16,189 nucleotides of DNA from Candidatus Thiodiazotropha sp. (ex Gloverina cf. vestifex) (GTDB lineage Bacteria; Pseudomonadota; Gammaproteobacteria; Chromatiales; Chromatiaceae). Position 1 is the stretch's first letter, and each line of letters starts with the position of its first letter. The position numbers and the translations under genes were made by a program. Of the stretch, positions 1 to 8,429 are shown piece after piece. The notes under the pieces are model-generated. The model was given only the letters and a program-made list of their open reading frames with translations, searched no databases and had not been told where the DNA came from. Location: positions 1 to 16,189 of the forward strand of contig JAHXHT010000026.1 of NCBI GenBank assembly GCA_025656435.1, read 5' to 3'.

Positions 1-107
1 CCCTAACAGTCACAATTACGGCCATACAACCGCGCCTACGCCTATCGGGGACTAATCGCCTCGGCTTTCAGCCTTCCATGGCGATCAGCGACAGAATCTA
101 TCAGTCA
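1..107. other. Non-coding flank downstream of glmS, with a two-part stem-loop
   Basis: No gene is evident here. On the glmS strand, about 20 nt past the stop codon, the RNA could fold into a two-part hairpin. The outer arms are 54-60 and 80-86 (AATCGCC with GGCGATC, six Watson-Crick pairs plus one wobble). The inner arms are GGCT at 63-66 and AGCC at 70-73 around a 3-nt loop, with unpaired bases between the two stems. No run of T follows on either strand, so it is not a canonical intrinsic terminator. It could protect the 3' end of the glmUS transcript or be chance. Confidence 0.35.
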
Positions 108-1934
108 CTATTCAACTGTCACCGATTTCGCTAGATTCCTCGGCTGATCCACATCCGTCCCTTTCAATATTGCAACGTGATAGGCCAATAATTGTAGTGG
201 AATACTGTAGACGATAGGCGCAGTCGTGGGATAAATATCGGAAAGCGTGAGGTTCTGGTAGTTGTCCAGATCGATTTTCACTTTCTGGTCGCTGAAGAGG
301 AAAAGTTCACCGCCTCGTGCGCGGACTTCCTGCAGGTTCGATAGAACTTTTTCCAATAAGGGATCATCCGGTAAAGCACAGACAACTGGCATCTCCGCAT
401 CGACCAGCGCCAGTGGGCCATGCTTTAACTCGCCGGCAGGATAAGCTTCTGCATGGATATAGGAGATCTCTTTCAGTTTCAGCGCCCCCTCCATGGCGAC
501 CGGGTAGAAGCAGCCTCGACCGAGGAAAAGCGCATGTTGTCGGTCGGCGAAGGCATTGGCCATTGTCTTGATTGCATCACTCAGCTGCAGTACCACTTCA
601 ACCTGACGGGGTACGGCATGCAGTTCATTCACCAGGACCTGCTCATCCGCCTCGCTCAATCCCCGGCGTTTTGCCAGCGCCAGGGTCAACAGGCGCAGGG
701 CTACTAATTGGGTGGTGAATGCCTTGGTGGAAGCTACGCCGATTTCGGGTCCGGCCCGGGTCATCAGCGCAACGTTGGATTCCCTGACCAGCGAACTCTC
801 GGGTACATTACAGATACACAAGCTACCGATGTAGCCCATGCTATTTGCTGCACGAAGCGCCGCAAGGGTGTCAGCCGTTTCGCCAGATTGGGAGATGGTG
901 AGGAAAAGCGTATCCGGTGACACCACGACTTTGCGGTAGCGGTATTCACTCGCGACTTCGATATCGCAGGGGATGCCGATCTCTTCCAGCCAGTATTTTG
1001 CAACCAGGCCGGCATGATAGCTCGTCCCACAGGCCACGATCTGTACCTGTTTGGTCTTGTCGAACAGGGCTTTGGCTTCGTGACCGAAGCTCTCCTCCAT
1101 CAGCCGGCCTTTGTAGATCCTGCCTTCGAGCGTCTCTGCAATCACGCCGGGCTGTTCGTAAATCTCCTTCAGCATGTAGTGGCGGTAGGGGCCCTTGTCC
1201 ACGCTGTCAGCATTCAGCTTTGATGTCTTTTCCTGACGCGCGACCTGCTCTCCTGCCTTATCGAAAATCGTGATTTTATCGCGGCTGATCTCCGCCACGT
1301 CACCCTCTTCCAAAAATAGAAATCTTTGGGTAACGGGTAATAACGCAGCCACATCAGAGGCGATGAAATTTTCGCCTTCACCCAAACCGATCACCAGAGG
1401 GCTGCCCTCCCGTGTCACGATAATTCTATCGGACTCCTCAGGACAGGCGACCGCCATCGCATAGGCTCCGGTCATCTCTTTGGAGGCTCCTTTAACCGAT
1501 TGGAAAATATCCAACCCCTCTCCTAACTTGCTTGCCAGAAGATGTGCGATGACTTCCGTATCGGTTTCCGAGGTAAAGACAAATCCCAGGGATTCCAGCC
1601 GGGCGCGTAGCTCACTATGGTTTTCGATAATGCCATTATGTACAACGGCCACCCGCTCTCCACTCATGTGAGGATGCGCATTTAGTTCTGAAGGCCTGCC
1701 ATGGGTTGCCCATCGTGTGTGGGCAATGCCCAACAGGCCATTGGCGCCAGTATCTGCAACGATGCCATCAAGATTAGACACCTTGCCAATGGTCCTGAAT
1801 CTCTGTATGCCCCCTGACGCTTCCCTGACCGCCAGTCCGGCAGAATCGTAACCCCTATATTCCAGTCTCCTCAGGCCTTCCATCAAAATGGGAACTACAT
1901 TGCGCTGGGCGATGCCGCCAACAATGCCACACAT
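108..1934 (-). CDS. glmS: Glutamine--fructose-6-phosphate aminotransferase (isomerizing)
   Basis: This enzyme converts fructose-6-phosphate and glutamine to glucosamine-6-phosphate, the first committed step to UDP-GlcNAc for peptidoglycan and lipopolysaccharide. The protein is 608 aa, close to the 609 aa of E. coli. It begins MCGIVGG, so Cys2 becomes the N-terminal nucleophile of the class II glutaminase domain, which also shows HTRWATHG (72-79). Two SIS sugar-phosphate domains follow, with SQSGET at 348-353 and STKAFTTQL at 402-410. The C-terminus reads DQPRNLAKSVTVE, the usual family ending. The start is supported by an AGAGG ribosome site 7 nt upstream that nearly touches the glmU stop. 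With an 11-bp gap to glmU, the two genes are surely co-transcribed. The glmS ribozyme of Firmicutes has no room here. Confidence 0.98.
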   Translation of the reverse strand: MCGIVGGIAQRNVVPILMEGLRRLEYRGYDSAGLAVREASGGIQRFRTIGKVSNLDGIVADTGANGLLGIAHTRWATHGRPSELNAHPHMSGERVAVVHNGIIENHSELRARLESLGFVFTSETDTEVIAHLLASKLGEGLDIFQSVKGASKEMTGAYAMAVACPEESDRIIVTREGSPLVIGLGEGENFIASDVAALLPVTQRFLFLEEGDVAEISRDKITIFDKAGEQVARQEKTSKLNADSVDKGPYRHYMLKEIYEQPGVIAETLEGRIYKGRLMEESFGHEAKALFDKTKQVQIVACGTSYHAGLVAKYWLEEIGIPCDIEVASEYRYRKVVVSPDTLFLTISQSGETADTLAALRAANSMGYIGSLCICNVPESSLVRESNVALMTRAGPEIGVASTKAFTTQLVALRLLTLALAKRRGLSEADEQVLVNELHAVPRQVEVVLQLSDAIKTMANAFADRQHALFLGRGCFYPVAMEGALKLKEISYIHAEAYPAGELKHGPLALVDAEMPVVCALPDDPLLEKVLSNLQEVRARGGELFLFSDQKVKIDLDNYQNLTLSDIYPTTAPIVYSIPLQLLAYHVAILKGTDVDQPRNLAKSVTVE

Positions 1935-1945
1935 ATCTCTACCTC

Positions 1946-3319
1946 TCAGGATGACTTGGTTTTCTTGACCGGTCGTTGCCAGCCTTCAATACTGATCTGC
2001 TTGGCCCGACTCAGGCTAAGCGTTTCCGCAGGTGTATCTTTTGTGATGGTGGAACCCGCACCAATGGTCGAACCTTCAGCCACGGTCACAGGCGCAACCA
2101 GTTGGCTATCCGATCCGATGAATGCACGATCTCCGATAACCGTCTGGAATTTATTCGCGCCATCATAGTTGCAGGTAATGGTGCCGGCTCCTATGTTGAC
2201 CTCACTGCCTACCACGGTATCACCAATATAGCTGAGATGATTGATCTTGCTTTTGGCGGCAACCTGACTCTTCTTAATTTCTACAAAGTTACCCACATGC
2301 ACCTGATCGGACAGATGGCTTTCCGGCCTGATACGGGCAAAAGGGCCAATGCGACAGCCGCTACCGATTTCCGCATCCTCGATCACACTGTTAGCCAGGA
2401 TCTCTGTATCGACACCAATGCGACTGTTCTTAATAACAACATTCGGTCCGATACGTACTCCGTCCGCCAATGCCACTTCGCCTTCAAACAGTGCATTGAT
2501 ATCGATCGTCACATCCTTGCCCACCGTCAGACTACCGCGGATATCCAGTCTCGACGGATCACTCAGGCTAACCCCGAACTGCATCAGTTCATCGGCCAGT
2601 TGTCTTTGGAAGTGTCGCTCAAGGTGTGCCAGTTGTTTCTTGTCATTCACGCCCATGACTTCTTCTTCGGAAACCGGATGCACTACCTGGATATTGACCC
2701 CGTCATTGACAGCCATCGAGATGATATCCGTCAGATAGTATTCATTCTGCGCATTATTGTTTTCAATTCGTCCTAGCCAGGTTTCGAGGTGAGATCGGCT
2801 GACTGCCATGATGCCGGTATTGATCTCGGCAATCTCAAGTTCACGCGCTGTGGCGTCTTTCTGTTCGACGATACGGATCACACGATCGTCTCTGTCGCGT
2901 ACGATGCGACCATAACCAGAGGGATCCGGCAGGTCGACGGTGAGTAGCGCCAAATCCGTCTGGTGCAGTGCTGCCAGGAGGGAGACCAATGTTGAGCCAC
3001 TGATGAGTGGTACGTCACCGTACAGAATCAGTACCTGGTCCACCCGCTGCAGTTGCGGCAGTGCCTGCATCACCGCATGTCCCGTACCCAGTCGCTCTTT
3101 CTGCTCGACCCAGTCCAAATCCGCTGCTGCAAGCGCATTACAAACCGACTCACCTCCATGCCCGTAGACAATAGTGACCTCATCCGGCGTGATGGATCTG
3201 GCGGTCTCAATAACATGGCCCAACAGTGGCTTGCCGGCCAGTGGGTGCAGAACTTTTGGCAGTCGTGAACGCATGCGAGTGCCTTCACCGGCAGCCAAGA
3301 TAAGTACGCCAAGATGCAT
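1946..3319 (-). CDS. glmU: Bifunctional GlmU: GlcN-1-P acetyltransferase / GlcNAc-1-P uridyltransferase
   Basis: This cytoplasmic enzyme acetylates glucosamine-1-phosphate and then couples it to UTP to give UDP-GlcNAc. The N-terminal half is a nucleotidyltransferase, with the nucleotide-binding signature GEGTRMRSRLPK at residues 11-22 and NEYYLTDI near 192-199. The C-terminal half is a left-handed beta-helix of hexapeptide repeats carrying GNFVEIKKS (343-351), NHLSYIGD (360-367) and NIGAGTITCNYDG (375-387). His361 matches the catalytic His363 of E. coli. The length of 457 aa compares with 456 in E. coli. An AGGGG sequence sits about 8-9 nt before the start. The gene heads a glmU-glmS pair, so two of the steps to UDP-GlcNAc are co-expressed. 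GlmM, which acts between GlmS and GlmU, is not in the window. Confidence 0.98.
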   Translation of the reverse strand: MHLGVLILAAGEGTRMRSRLPKVLHPLAGKPLLGHVIETARSITPDEVTIVYGHGGESVCNALAAADLDWVEQKERLGTGHAVMQALPQLQRVDQVLILYGDVPLISGSTLVSLLAALHQTDLALLTVDLPDPSGYGRIVRDRDDRVIRIVEQKDATARELEIAEINTGIMAVSRSHLETWLGRIENNNAQNEYYLTDIISMAVNDGVNIQVVHPVSEEEVMGVNDKKQLAHLERHFQRQLADELMQFGVSLSDPSRLDIRGSLTVGKDVTIDINALFEGEVALADGVRIGPNVVIKNSRIGVDTEILANSVIEDAEIGSGCRIGPFARIRPESHLSDQVHVGNFVEIKKSQVAAKSKINHLSYIGDTVVGSEVNIGAGTITCNYDGANKFQTVIGDRAFIGSDSQLVAPVTVAEGSTIGAGSTITKDTPAETLSLSRAKQISIEGWQRPVKKTKSS

Positions 3320-3551
3320 GAATTTACCCCTTGAGATTCGATGCCGTCAGCAACTGTGGAAATTTATGCCATTAAATCAGAATTAGACGTTCAACTGTAT
3401 ATTCTCAAGTCCAATTTCACAAAAGAACCTGTTCACGGCAGGCCATGATTCCGGCGGGGTGGAGGTTGCGATCCATATAAGGCTTAATGCACTTAATGGC
3501 TCAAGACGTCAGAGGTGGCCACATTTTCCAAATGCGGCAGGCGAGTTAAAC
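3320..3551. other. Intergenic region between the FKBP gene and glmU
   Basis: This 232-bp spacer shows no coding region. It holds a candidate glmU promoter at 3380-3408. Just past the FKBP stop on the minus strand there is a small imperfect hairpin, with arms 3519-3526 and 3530-3537 (CCACATTT and AAATGCGG, one wobble pair, 3-nt loop). No T-run follows the hairpin, so I do not call a terminator. The length suggests glmUS is a separate transcription unit from the atp operon. Confidence 0.5.
3380..3408 (-). promoter_or_regulatory. Candidate sigma70 promoter for glmU-glmS
   Basis: Read on the minus strand, TTGAGA (3408-3403) is followed by a 17-bp spacer and TAATTC (3385-3380). Each hexamer matches the consensus at four of six positions. 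The predicted transcript would start near 3373 and leave a leader of about 50 nt before the glmU start. Other weak hexamer pairs can be drawn in this A/T-rich stretch, so the exact position is uncertain. Confidence 0.35.
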
Positions 3552-4040
3552 TCAGTTAAGTGTGCCCGACTGACCAGGGATTCCGACACTCATCGCATCC
3601 TCTTTGGTCGCGTCACGAACCTCGAGGATTTTTACATTAACTTTGAGATCCTTACCGGCAAGAGGATGGTTACCGTCAACGGTCAGCTTACCATTCTCGA
3701 TCTTTGTCACGATAAAGCTTTTTACCTCACCATCTTCGTTCTGCATCTGGACTTCGGCGCCCAACTGCCGAAATTGCGGCGGTACATTCTCAAGGTCATC
3801 GGTAAAAGTCAGATCAGGATCGTGATCACCAAATCCGTCTCTGGGTGTAATCTTGATACTGACCTGGTCGCCTGGACTTTTGCCGGCAACCGCCTTATCC
3901 ATGCCGCCAATCAGTTCGGTTTCACCACCATGAATATAGTTCACCGGTAAATCGCTCTGTTCCAGCACATTACCGTCTAAATCACAGATCGAATAGGTGA
4001 GCGAGACAAATTTACCGATTTTTATAATTTCTTTGGACAT
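3552..4040 (-). CDS. SlyD/SlpA-type FKBP peptidyl-prolyl cis-trans isomerase
   Basis: This is a predicted cytoplasmic FKBP-fold prolyl isomerase and chaperone of 162 aa with no signal peptide. The split FKBP domain is visible: residues 1 to about 68 contain YIHGGETELIGGMDKAVAG (35-53), and the fold closes with VDGNHPLAGKDLKVNVKILEV (starting at 121). An inserted chaperone flap (the IF domain) lies at about 70-120, as in SlyD. Unlike E. coli SlyD (196 aa), it lacks the His/Cys-rich metal-binding tail and ends ...MSVGIPGQSGTLN. A SlyD-like protein without nickel handling, or a SlpA (FkpB) relative, both fit, so I give no symbol. There is no clear ribosome site before the ATG. The gene sits 53 bp after atpC behind a hairpin and is an unusual insertion between atp and glmU. 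Confidence 0.9.
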   Translation of the reverse strand: MSKEIIKIGKFVSLTYSICDLDGNVLEQSDLPVNYIHGGETELIGGMDKAVAGKSPGDQVSIKITPRDGFGDHDPDLTFTDDLENVPPQFRQLGAEVQMQNEDGEVKSFIVTKIENGKLTVDGNHPLAGKDLKVNVKILEVRDATKEDAMSVGIPGQSGTLN

Positions 4041-4053
4041 AGTAATAACGCTT

Positions 4054-4079
4054 TCAGGGCCTGATATGACAGGCCCTGA
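4054..4079 (-). terminator. Perfect hairpin after atpC, possible terminator or attenuator
   Basis: The arms TCAGGGCCT (4054-4062) and AGGCCCTGA (4071-4079) are exactly complementary over 9 bp, with an 8-nt loop. The hairpin lies 14 nt past the atpC stop and 13 nt before the FKBP start. On the minus strand it is followed by AAGCGTTATTACT, which is only mildly U-rich, so termination would be partial at best. It may mark the 3' end of the ATP synthase mRNA while letting some polymerases read into the FKBP gene, or it may stabilise the processed end. Confidence 0.5.
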
Positions 4080-4093
4080 TTGTGAGAAGGGGA

Positions 4094-4522
4094 TTAGCCG
4101 CGTTGGCCTTTGCGGATTCGATCGATGGCCCGTAGCTGAGCCACGGCTTCTGCCAGTTCAGCCTGGGCTTTGGCATATTCGAATTCGGCGCTCCGATCAG
4201 CCATGGCATCCTCAGCACGACGCTTGGCTTCTTGGGCTGCAGCCTCATCAAGATCGGTTGCACGAATGGCAGTATCCGCCAACACGGTTACCACATGAGG
4301 TTGAACCTCAAGAATTCCGCCAGAGACATAAAAGTGCTGCATCTCTTTGCTGTCGCCGATATCGACACGGACTTCGCCCGGTTTCAGGCGTGTCACCAAT
4401 GGTGTGTGGCGGGGCGCGATGCCCACCTCACCCATGACAGCAGGGGCATAGACCATCTCAGCCAGACCGCTGAAGATCTCTCCCTCGGCATTGACGATGT
4501 CCACATGGATTGTCATGGCCAT
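4094..4522 (-). CDS. atpC: ATP synthase F1 epsilon subunit
   Basis: Epsilon is part of the central stalk of F1 and can inhibit ATP hydrolysis through its C-terminal helices. The 142-aa protein has the N-terminal beta-sandwich typical of the family: MAMTIHVDIVNAEGEIFSG at the start, VMGEVGIAPRHTPLVT near 29-44, and HFYVSGGILEVQPHVVTVLAD around 63-83. A helical tail rich in Ala, Glu and Arg follows. Two in-frame ATGs lie at the start. The first is chosen because an AGGAG ribosome site stands about 8 nt before it. It is the last gene of the atp operon, 18 bp after atpD. Confidence 0.97.
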   Translation of the reverse strand: MAMTIHVDIVNAEGEIFSGLAEMVYAPAVMGEVGIAPRHTPLVTRLKPGEVRVDIGDSKEMQHFYVSGGILEVQPHVVTVLADTAIRATDLDEAAAQEAKRRAEDAMADRSAEFEYAKAQAELAEAVAQLRAIDRIRKGQRG

Positions 4523-4540
4523 CTATTAACTCCTGGGCAA

Positions 4541-5917
4541 TCAGCCCTTTCCACCACGTTCGACAGCTTCATCGATGCCGCCGACCATGTAAAAGGCCTG
4601 CTCTGGCAAGTGATCATATTCGCCTTCGACGATCGCCTTAAAGCTGGTGATGGTGTCTTTCAGCGAGACATACTTGCCGGGGGTGCCAGTGAAGACCTCG
4701 GCCACGAAGAAGGGCTGTGACAGGAAGCGCTGGATCTTACGCGCACGCTGTACCACCAGTTTATCCTCTTCGGAGAGCTCGTCCATACCGAGGATGGCGA
4801 TGATGTCCTTCAATTCTTTATAGCGCTGCAGGGTACCCTGTACGTTACGGGCCACGCTGTAATGCTCCTGACCCACCACATTGGGATCGAGGATACGGGA
4901 AGTGGAATCGAGGGGATCCACCGCCGGATAGATACCCAGCTCGGCGATCTGGCGTGAAAGTACCAGGGTCGCATCCAGATGCGCGAAGGTGGTGGCGGGT
5001 GATGGATCGGTCAGATCGTCCGCCGGTACATAGACCGCCTGGAATGATGTGATAGAGCCGGTCTTGGTGGAGGTGATACGCTCTTGCAGCGCACCCATCT
5101 CCTCAGCCAGGGTTGGCTGATAACCCACCGCAGAAGGCATACGACCCAGCAGGGCGGATACCTCGGTACCGGCCAGGGTGTAACGATAGATGTTGTCCAC
5201 GAACATCAGAACATCACGGCCTTCGTCACGGAAGTTCTCGGCAATGGTCAGACCGGTCAGGGCCACACGGAGACGGTTGCCCGGAGGCTCGTTCATCTGT
5301 CCGTAGACCAGGGCTACCTTATCGAGTACGCCACCTTCCTGCATCTCATGGTAGAAGTCATTTCCCTCACGAGTACGCTCACCCACACCGGCAAACACGG
5401 AGAATCCCGCATGCTCAACCGCGATGTTACGAATCAGCTCCATCAGGGTTACGGTCTTGCCCACACCGGCGCCACCGAAGAGGCCAATCTTACCGCCCTT
5501 GACGATCGGCATGATCAGATCGATAACCTTGATGCCTGTTTCGAGAATTTCGGTGGTCGCCGCTTGATCTTCCAGCTTCGGGGGAAGACGGTGAATCGGC
5601 ATCAGCTTGTCATACTTAACGTCGCCTGCCTCATCAACCGGGTTACCGAGTACATCCATGATGCGGCCCAGTGTACCCTGGCCAACCGGAATACTGATCG
5701 GGGCACCGGTGGATTCCACAGTCACGCCTCGCTTCAGCCCATCGGTTGATCCCATGGCGATGGTTCTCGCCACGCCATCACCCAGCTGCTGCTGGACTTC
5801 CAGGGTCAGACCCACCTCGTCGATCTTGAGTGCCTCGTAGACTTTTGGCATCTCGCCGCGGGAGAACTGCACGTCCACCACAGCACCGATGATTTCAACC
5901 ACTTTGCCCGAACTCAT
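4541..5917 (-). CDS. atpD: ATP synthase F1 beta subunit (catalytic)
   Basis: Beta carries the catalytic nucleotide sites of F1 at the interface with alpha. The protein is 458 aa from the chosen start MSSGKVVEI. The P-loop GGAGVGKT is at 148-155. GERTREGNDF follows and contains the catalytic glutamate, and then comes VDNIYRYTLAGTEVSALLGR, which is nearly identical to the well-known enterobacterial sequence. The reading frame is open for seven more codons upstream, to an ATG at 5938. The start at 5917 is preferred because a GAGGA ribosome site lies about 8 nt before it and because family members begin there. The 71-bp gap from atpG holds a U-rich tract. Confidence 0.98.
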   Translation of the reverse strand: MSSGKVVEIIGAVVDVQFSRGEMPKVYEALKIDEVGLTLEVQQQLGDGVARTIAMGSTDGLKRGVTVESTGAPISIPVGQGTLGRIMDVLGNPVDEAGDVKYDKLMPIHRLPPKLEDQAATTEILETGIKVIDLIMPIVKGGKIGLFGGAGVGKTVTLMELIRNIAVEHAGFSVFAGVGERTREGNDFYHEMQEGGVLDKVALVYGQMNEPPGNRLRVALTGLTIAENFRDEGRDVLMFVDNIYRYTLAGTEVSALLGRMPSAVGYQPTLAEEMGALQERITSTKTGSITSFQAVYVPADDLTDPSPATTFAHLDATLVLSRQIAELGIYPAVDPLDSTSRILDPNVVGQEHYSVARNVQGTLQRYKELKDIIAILGMDELSEEDKLVVQRARKIQRFLSQPFFVAEVFTGTPGKYVSLKDTITSFKAIVEGEYDHLPEQAFYMVGGIDEAVERGGKG

Positions 5918-5949
5918 TTCTGGTTCCTCTTGCCGCACCAGGCGACTCT

Positions 5950-5996
5950 CAAAAAATAAAAACTAAATCTGTTGCCATACCACTGTCATCAGACAG
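5950..5996 (-). other. Hairpin and U-rich tract between atpG and atpD
   Basis: On the minus strand a small hairpin, CTGTC/GACAG with a 4-nt loop (arms 5992-5996 and 5983-5987), spans the atpG stop codon. About 18 nt later comes a U-rich tract (5964-5950, TTTTTATTTTTTG). Hairpin and tract are too far apart for a standard intrinsic terminator, and the downstream genes are essential. The tract lies upstream of the atpD ribosome site and may act as an unstructured translation enhancer or as a processing site. Confidence 0.3.
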
Positions 5997-6840
5997 CGGC
6001 AGCACCGCCCACGATTTCTGAAATCTCTTGGGTAATTGCCGCCTGGCGCGCCTTGTTGTAGATCAGTTGCAACTCGTTGATCAACTCACCCGCATTATCA
6101 GAGGCCGACTTCATGGCTACCATACGCGCAGATTGCTCGCTGGCGCCGTTTTCCACTACTGCCTGGTAGACCAGCGACTCCACATAGCGACCCAACAGGT
6201 TATCCAGCACGTCTTTTGAATCGGGTTCGTAAATGTAGTCCCAGTGATGCTTGAGTTCATCCTTGTCAGTCTCTGGGATGGGTACCAGTTGCTCAAGGGA
6301 CGGATTCTGGGTCATGGTATTGACGAAGTTGTTGTAGGCAATATAGATCCGATCAATCTTGCCTTCAGCATAAGCATCCAACATCACCTTCACTGTACCA
6401 ATCAAGTCTTCGATATGAGGCGCATCACCCAGGTGTGTTGCCTGACTGACAATATTGCCTCCAAAACGGCCAAGCGCCTTGTTACCAATGGTGCAAAAAT
6501 CGACCTCTGTACCACTGTCCCGAAGCGTTTTCATCTCTTTGAACAACATTCGAAATAGGTTGTTGTTCAAGCCACCGCAAAGACCACGATCCGACGAAAC
6601 GATGATGTACCCCACCCGCTTCACGTCACGTTCGATCATGAAGGAATGTTTGTACTCGGGATGCGCATGGAACAGATGACCAATTACATTGCGCATCTTA
6701 TCCGCATAAGGCCGGGTAGCCGCCATACGATTCTGCGCTTTTCGCATCTTCGAGGCCGCCACCATTTCCATCGCCTTGGTGATCTTGCTCGTATTCTTGA
6801 TACTGGCAATCTGTGTGCGTATCTCTTTTGCGCCCGCCAT
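5989..6840 (-). CDS. atpG: ATP synthase F1 gamma subunit
   Basis: Gamma is the rotating central shaft of F1, linking the c-ring to the catalytic sites. The 283-aa protein (E. coli 287) starts MAGAKEIRTQIASIKNTSKI, followed by TKAMEMVAASKMRKAQNRM, the long N-terminal coiled-coil helix. A Rossmann-like middle contains IIVSSDRGLCGGLNNNLFR near 78-96. The C-terminal helix carries ASDNAGELINELQLIYNKAR and QAAITQEISEIVGGA, the family signature. It lies 34 bp after atpA. The alternating A-G-D-C order is standard for the bacterial F1 operon. Confidence 0.97.
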   Translation of the reverse strand: MAGAKEIRTQIASIKNTSKITKAMEMVAASKMRKAQNRMAATRPYADKMRNVIGHLFHAHPEYKHSFMIERDVKRVGYIIVSSDRGLCGGLNNNLFRMLFKEMKTLRDSGTEVDFCTIGNKALGRFGGNIVSQATHLGDAPHIEDLIGTVKVMLDAYAEGKIDRIYIAYNNFVNTMTQNPSLEQLVPIPETDKDELKHHWDYIYEPDSKDVLDNLLGRYVESLVYQAVVENGASEQSARMVAMKSASDNAGELINELQLIYNKARQAAITQEISEIVGGAAAV

Positions 6841-6874
6841 AACTCTGAACCTTATCTCGTGTTACGTTTTCGGC

Positions 6875-8416
6875 TTACCAAGTATGGTTGGCCTTGAAGT
6901 CCTTGAGCGCATCGTGCAGAGCCTGCTCGAACTCGGCATTGTAGTCACCAGTATCGTTGATCTTATCCAACAACTCTTTCTGACTACTCTTCATGTAGCC
7001 ATGCATTGAGGCTTCGAAATCAACCACTTTGCTGACGTCTGCATCGTCAAGATAACCTTCGTTGGCTGCAAACAATGTCACGGCCATGCCAGCGACTGAA
7101 AGCGGAGAGTACTGAGTCTGTTTCATCAACTCAGTCACACGCTCACCTCGTTCAAGCTGCTTACGGGTGGCCTCATCAAGATCAGAAGCGAACTGAGAGA
7201 AGGCCGCCAACTCTCGGTACTGGGCCAGCGCCAAACGAACACTGCCACCGAGCTTCTTGATGATCTTGGTCTGGGCTGCACCACCTACACGAGATACCGA
7301 CAGACCAGCGTTGATAGCCGGGCGGATACCGGCGTTGAACAGATCCGCTTCGAGGAAGATTTGGCCATCGGTGATCGAGATAACGTTGGTCGGTACGAAA
7401 GCCGAGACGTCACCCGCCTGGGTTTCGATGATAGGCAGCGCGGTCAGTGAACCTGTCTGCCCTTTGACCTTACCGCCGGTTTTCTTTTCCACGTAGTCAG
7501 CATTCACCCGGGCGGACCGCTCCAGCAAACGGGAGTGGAGGTAGAAGACGTCACCCGGATAGGCCTCACGTCCCGGTGGACGACGCAGCAACAGGGAAAC
7601 CTGACGATAGGCCCAGGCCTGTTTGGTCAGATCATCATAAATGATCAGTGCATCCTGTCCGATATCGCGGAAGTACTCACCCATGGTGCAGCCGGAGTAG
7701 GGGGCAAGAAACTGCATCGCTGCAGAATCAGCCGCCGGTGCTGCGACGATGATCGTGTGCTCCATGGCATCGTGTTCTTCCAGCTTGCGCACGACCTGGG
7801 CAATGGTAGAGTTTTTCTGGCCAATGGCAACGTAGACACATTTGATGCCGGTGCCCTTCTGATTGATGATCGCATCAATCGCCACTGCGGACTTACCGGT
7901 CTGGCGGTCGCCGATGATCAGCTCACGCTGGCCACGGCCGATCGGCACCATGGCATCGATCGCCTTGACACCGGTTTGTACCGGTTGGTCCACCGATTTA
8001 CGCTCGATAACGCCTGGCGCCACCTTCTCGATCGGAGAGGTCTCTTCAGCAGCAATGTCGCCTTTGCCGTCCAGGGGATTACCCAGGGAGTCGACCACGC
8101 GACCCAGCAGAGCCTCGCCCACCGGCACCTCGAGTACGCGGCCGGTACACTGTACCGAATCGCCTTCACTCAAATGCTTGTAGTCACCCAAAACCACGGC
8201 ACCGACAGAGTCGCGCTCCAGGTTGAGTGCCAGGCCGTAGGTGTTACCCGGAAACTCCAACATCTCGTAGGACATGGCGTCCTCAAGACCGTGGATACGG
8301 GCAATACCATCAGTCAGGCTGATGATCGTACCCTCGTTGCGGGCTTCGGTCTTAAGATCGAATTTCTCGATCTTGCTTTTGATCAGTTCGCTGATCTCGG
8401 ATGGATTGAGTTGCAT
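6875..8416 (-). CDS. atpA: ATP synthase F1 alpha subunit
   Basis: Alpha forms the F1 hexamer with beta, binds non-catalytic nucleotide and supplies the arginine finger. The 513-aa length equals that of E. coli. The start MQLNPSEISELIK is typical. The P-loop GDRQTGKS is at 169-176, and the alpha/beta signature PAINAGLSVSRVGGAAQ, with the arginine finger in SRVGG, is intact. The frame stays open 18 codons further upstream to 8470, but that extension overlaps the end of atpH and has no family resemblance, so the start at 8416 is used. The ribosome site is weak (GAGAAG). The gap from atpH is 13 bp. Confidence 0.98.
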   Translation of the reverse strand: MQLNPSEISELIKSKIEKFDLKTEARNEGTIISLTDGIARIHGLEDAMSYEMLEFPGNTYGLALNLERDSVGAVVLGDYKHLSEGDSVQCTGRVLEVPVGEALLGRVVDSLGNPLDGKGDIAAEETSPIEKVAPGVIERKSVDQPVQTGVKAIDAMVPIGRGQRELIIGDRQTGKSAVAIDAIINQKGTGIKCVYVAIGQKNSTIAQVVRKLEEHDAMEHTIIVAAPAADSAAMQFLAPYSGCTMGEYFRDIGQDALIIYDDLTKQAWAYRQVSLLLRRPPGREAYPGDVFYLHSRLLERSARVNADYVEKKTGGKVKGQTGSLTALPIIETQAGDVSAFVPTNVISITDGQIFLEADLFNAGIRPAINAGLSVSRVGGAAQTKIIKKLGGSVRLALAQYRELAAFSQFASDLDEATRKQLERGERVTELMKQTQYSPLSVAGMAVTLFAANEGYLDDADVSKVVDFEASMHGYMKSSQKELLDKINDTGDYNAEFEQALHDALKDFKANHTW

Positions 8417-8429
8417 GATGGCTTCTCGC

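Noticed and set aside
1935..1945. Possible glmS ribozyme upstream of glmS
   Set aside because: Only 11 bp separate glmU and glmS, and the ribozyme is a Firmicutes feature, so it cannot be here.
1976..2776. A 266-codon open frame on the plus strand
   Set aside because: It is antisense to glmU, whose motifs are complete, and its translation shows no domain.
3355..3370. TGTGGAAAT, similar to a DnaA box
   Set aside because: It is a single imperfect match with no neighbouring boxes, so it does not indicate an origin.
5084..5749. A 221-codon open frame on the plus strand
   Set aside because: It is antisense to the conserved core of atpD, with low-complexity His/Thr-rich translation and no ribosome site context.
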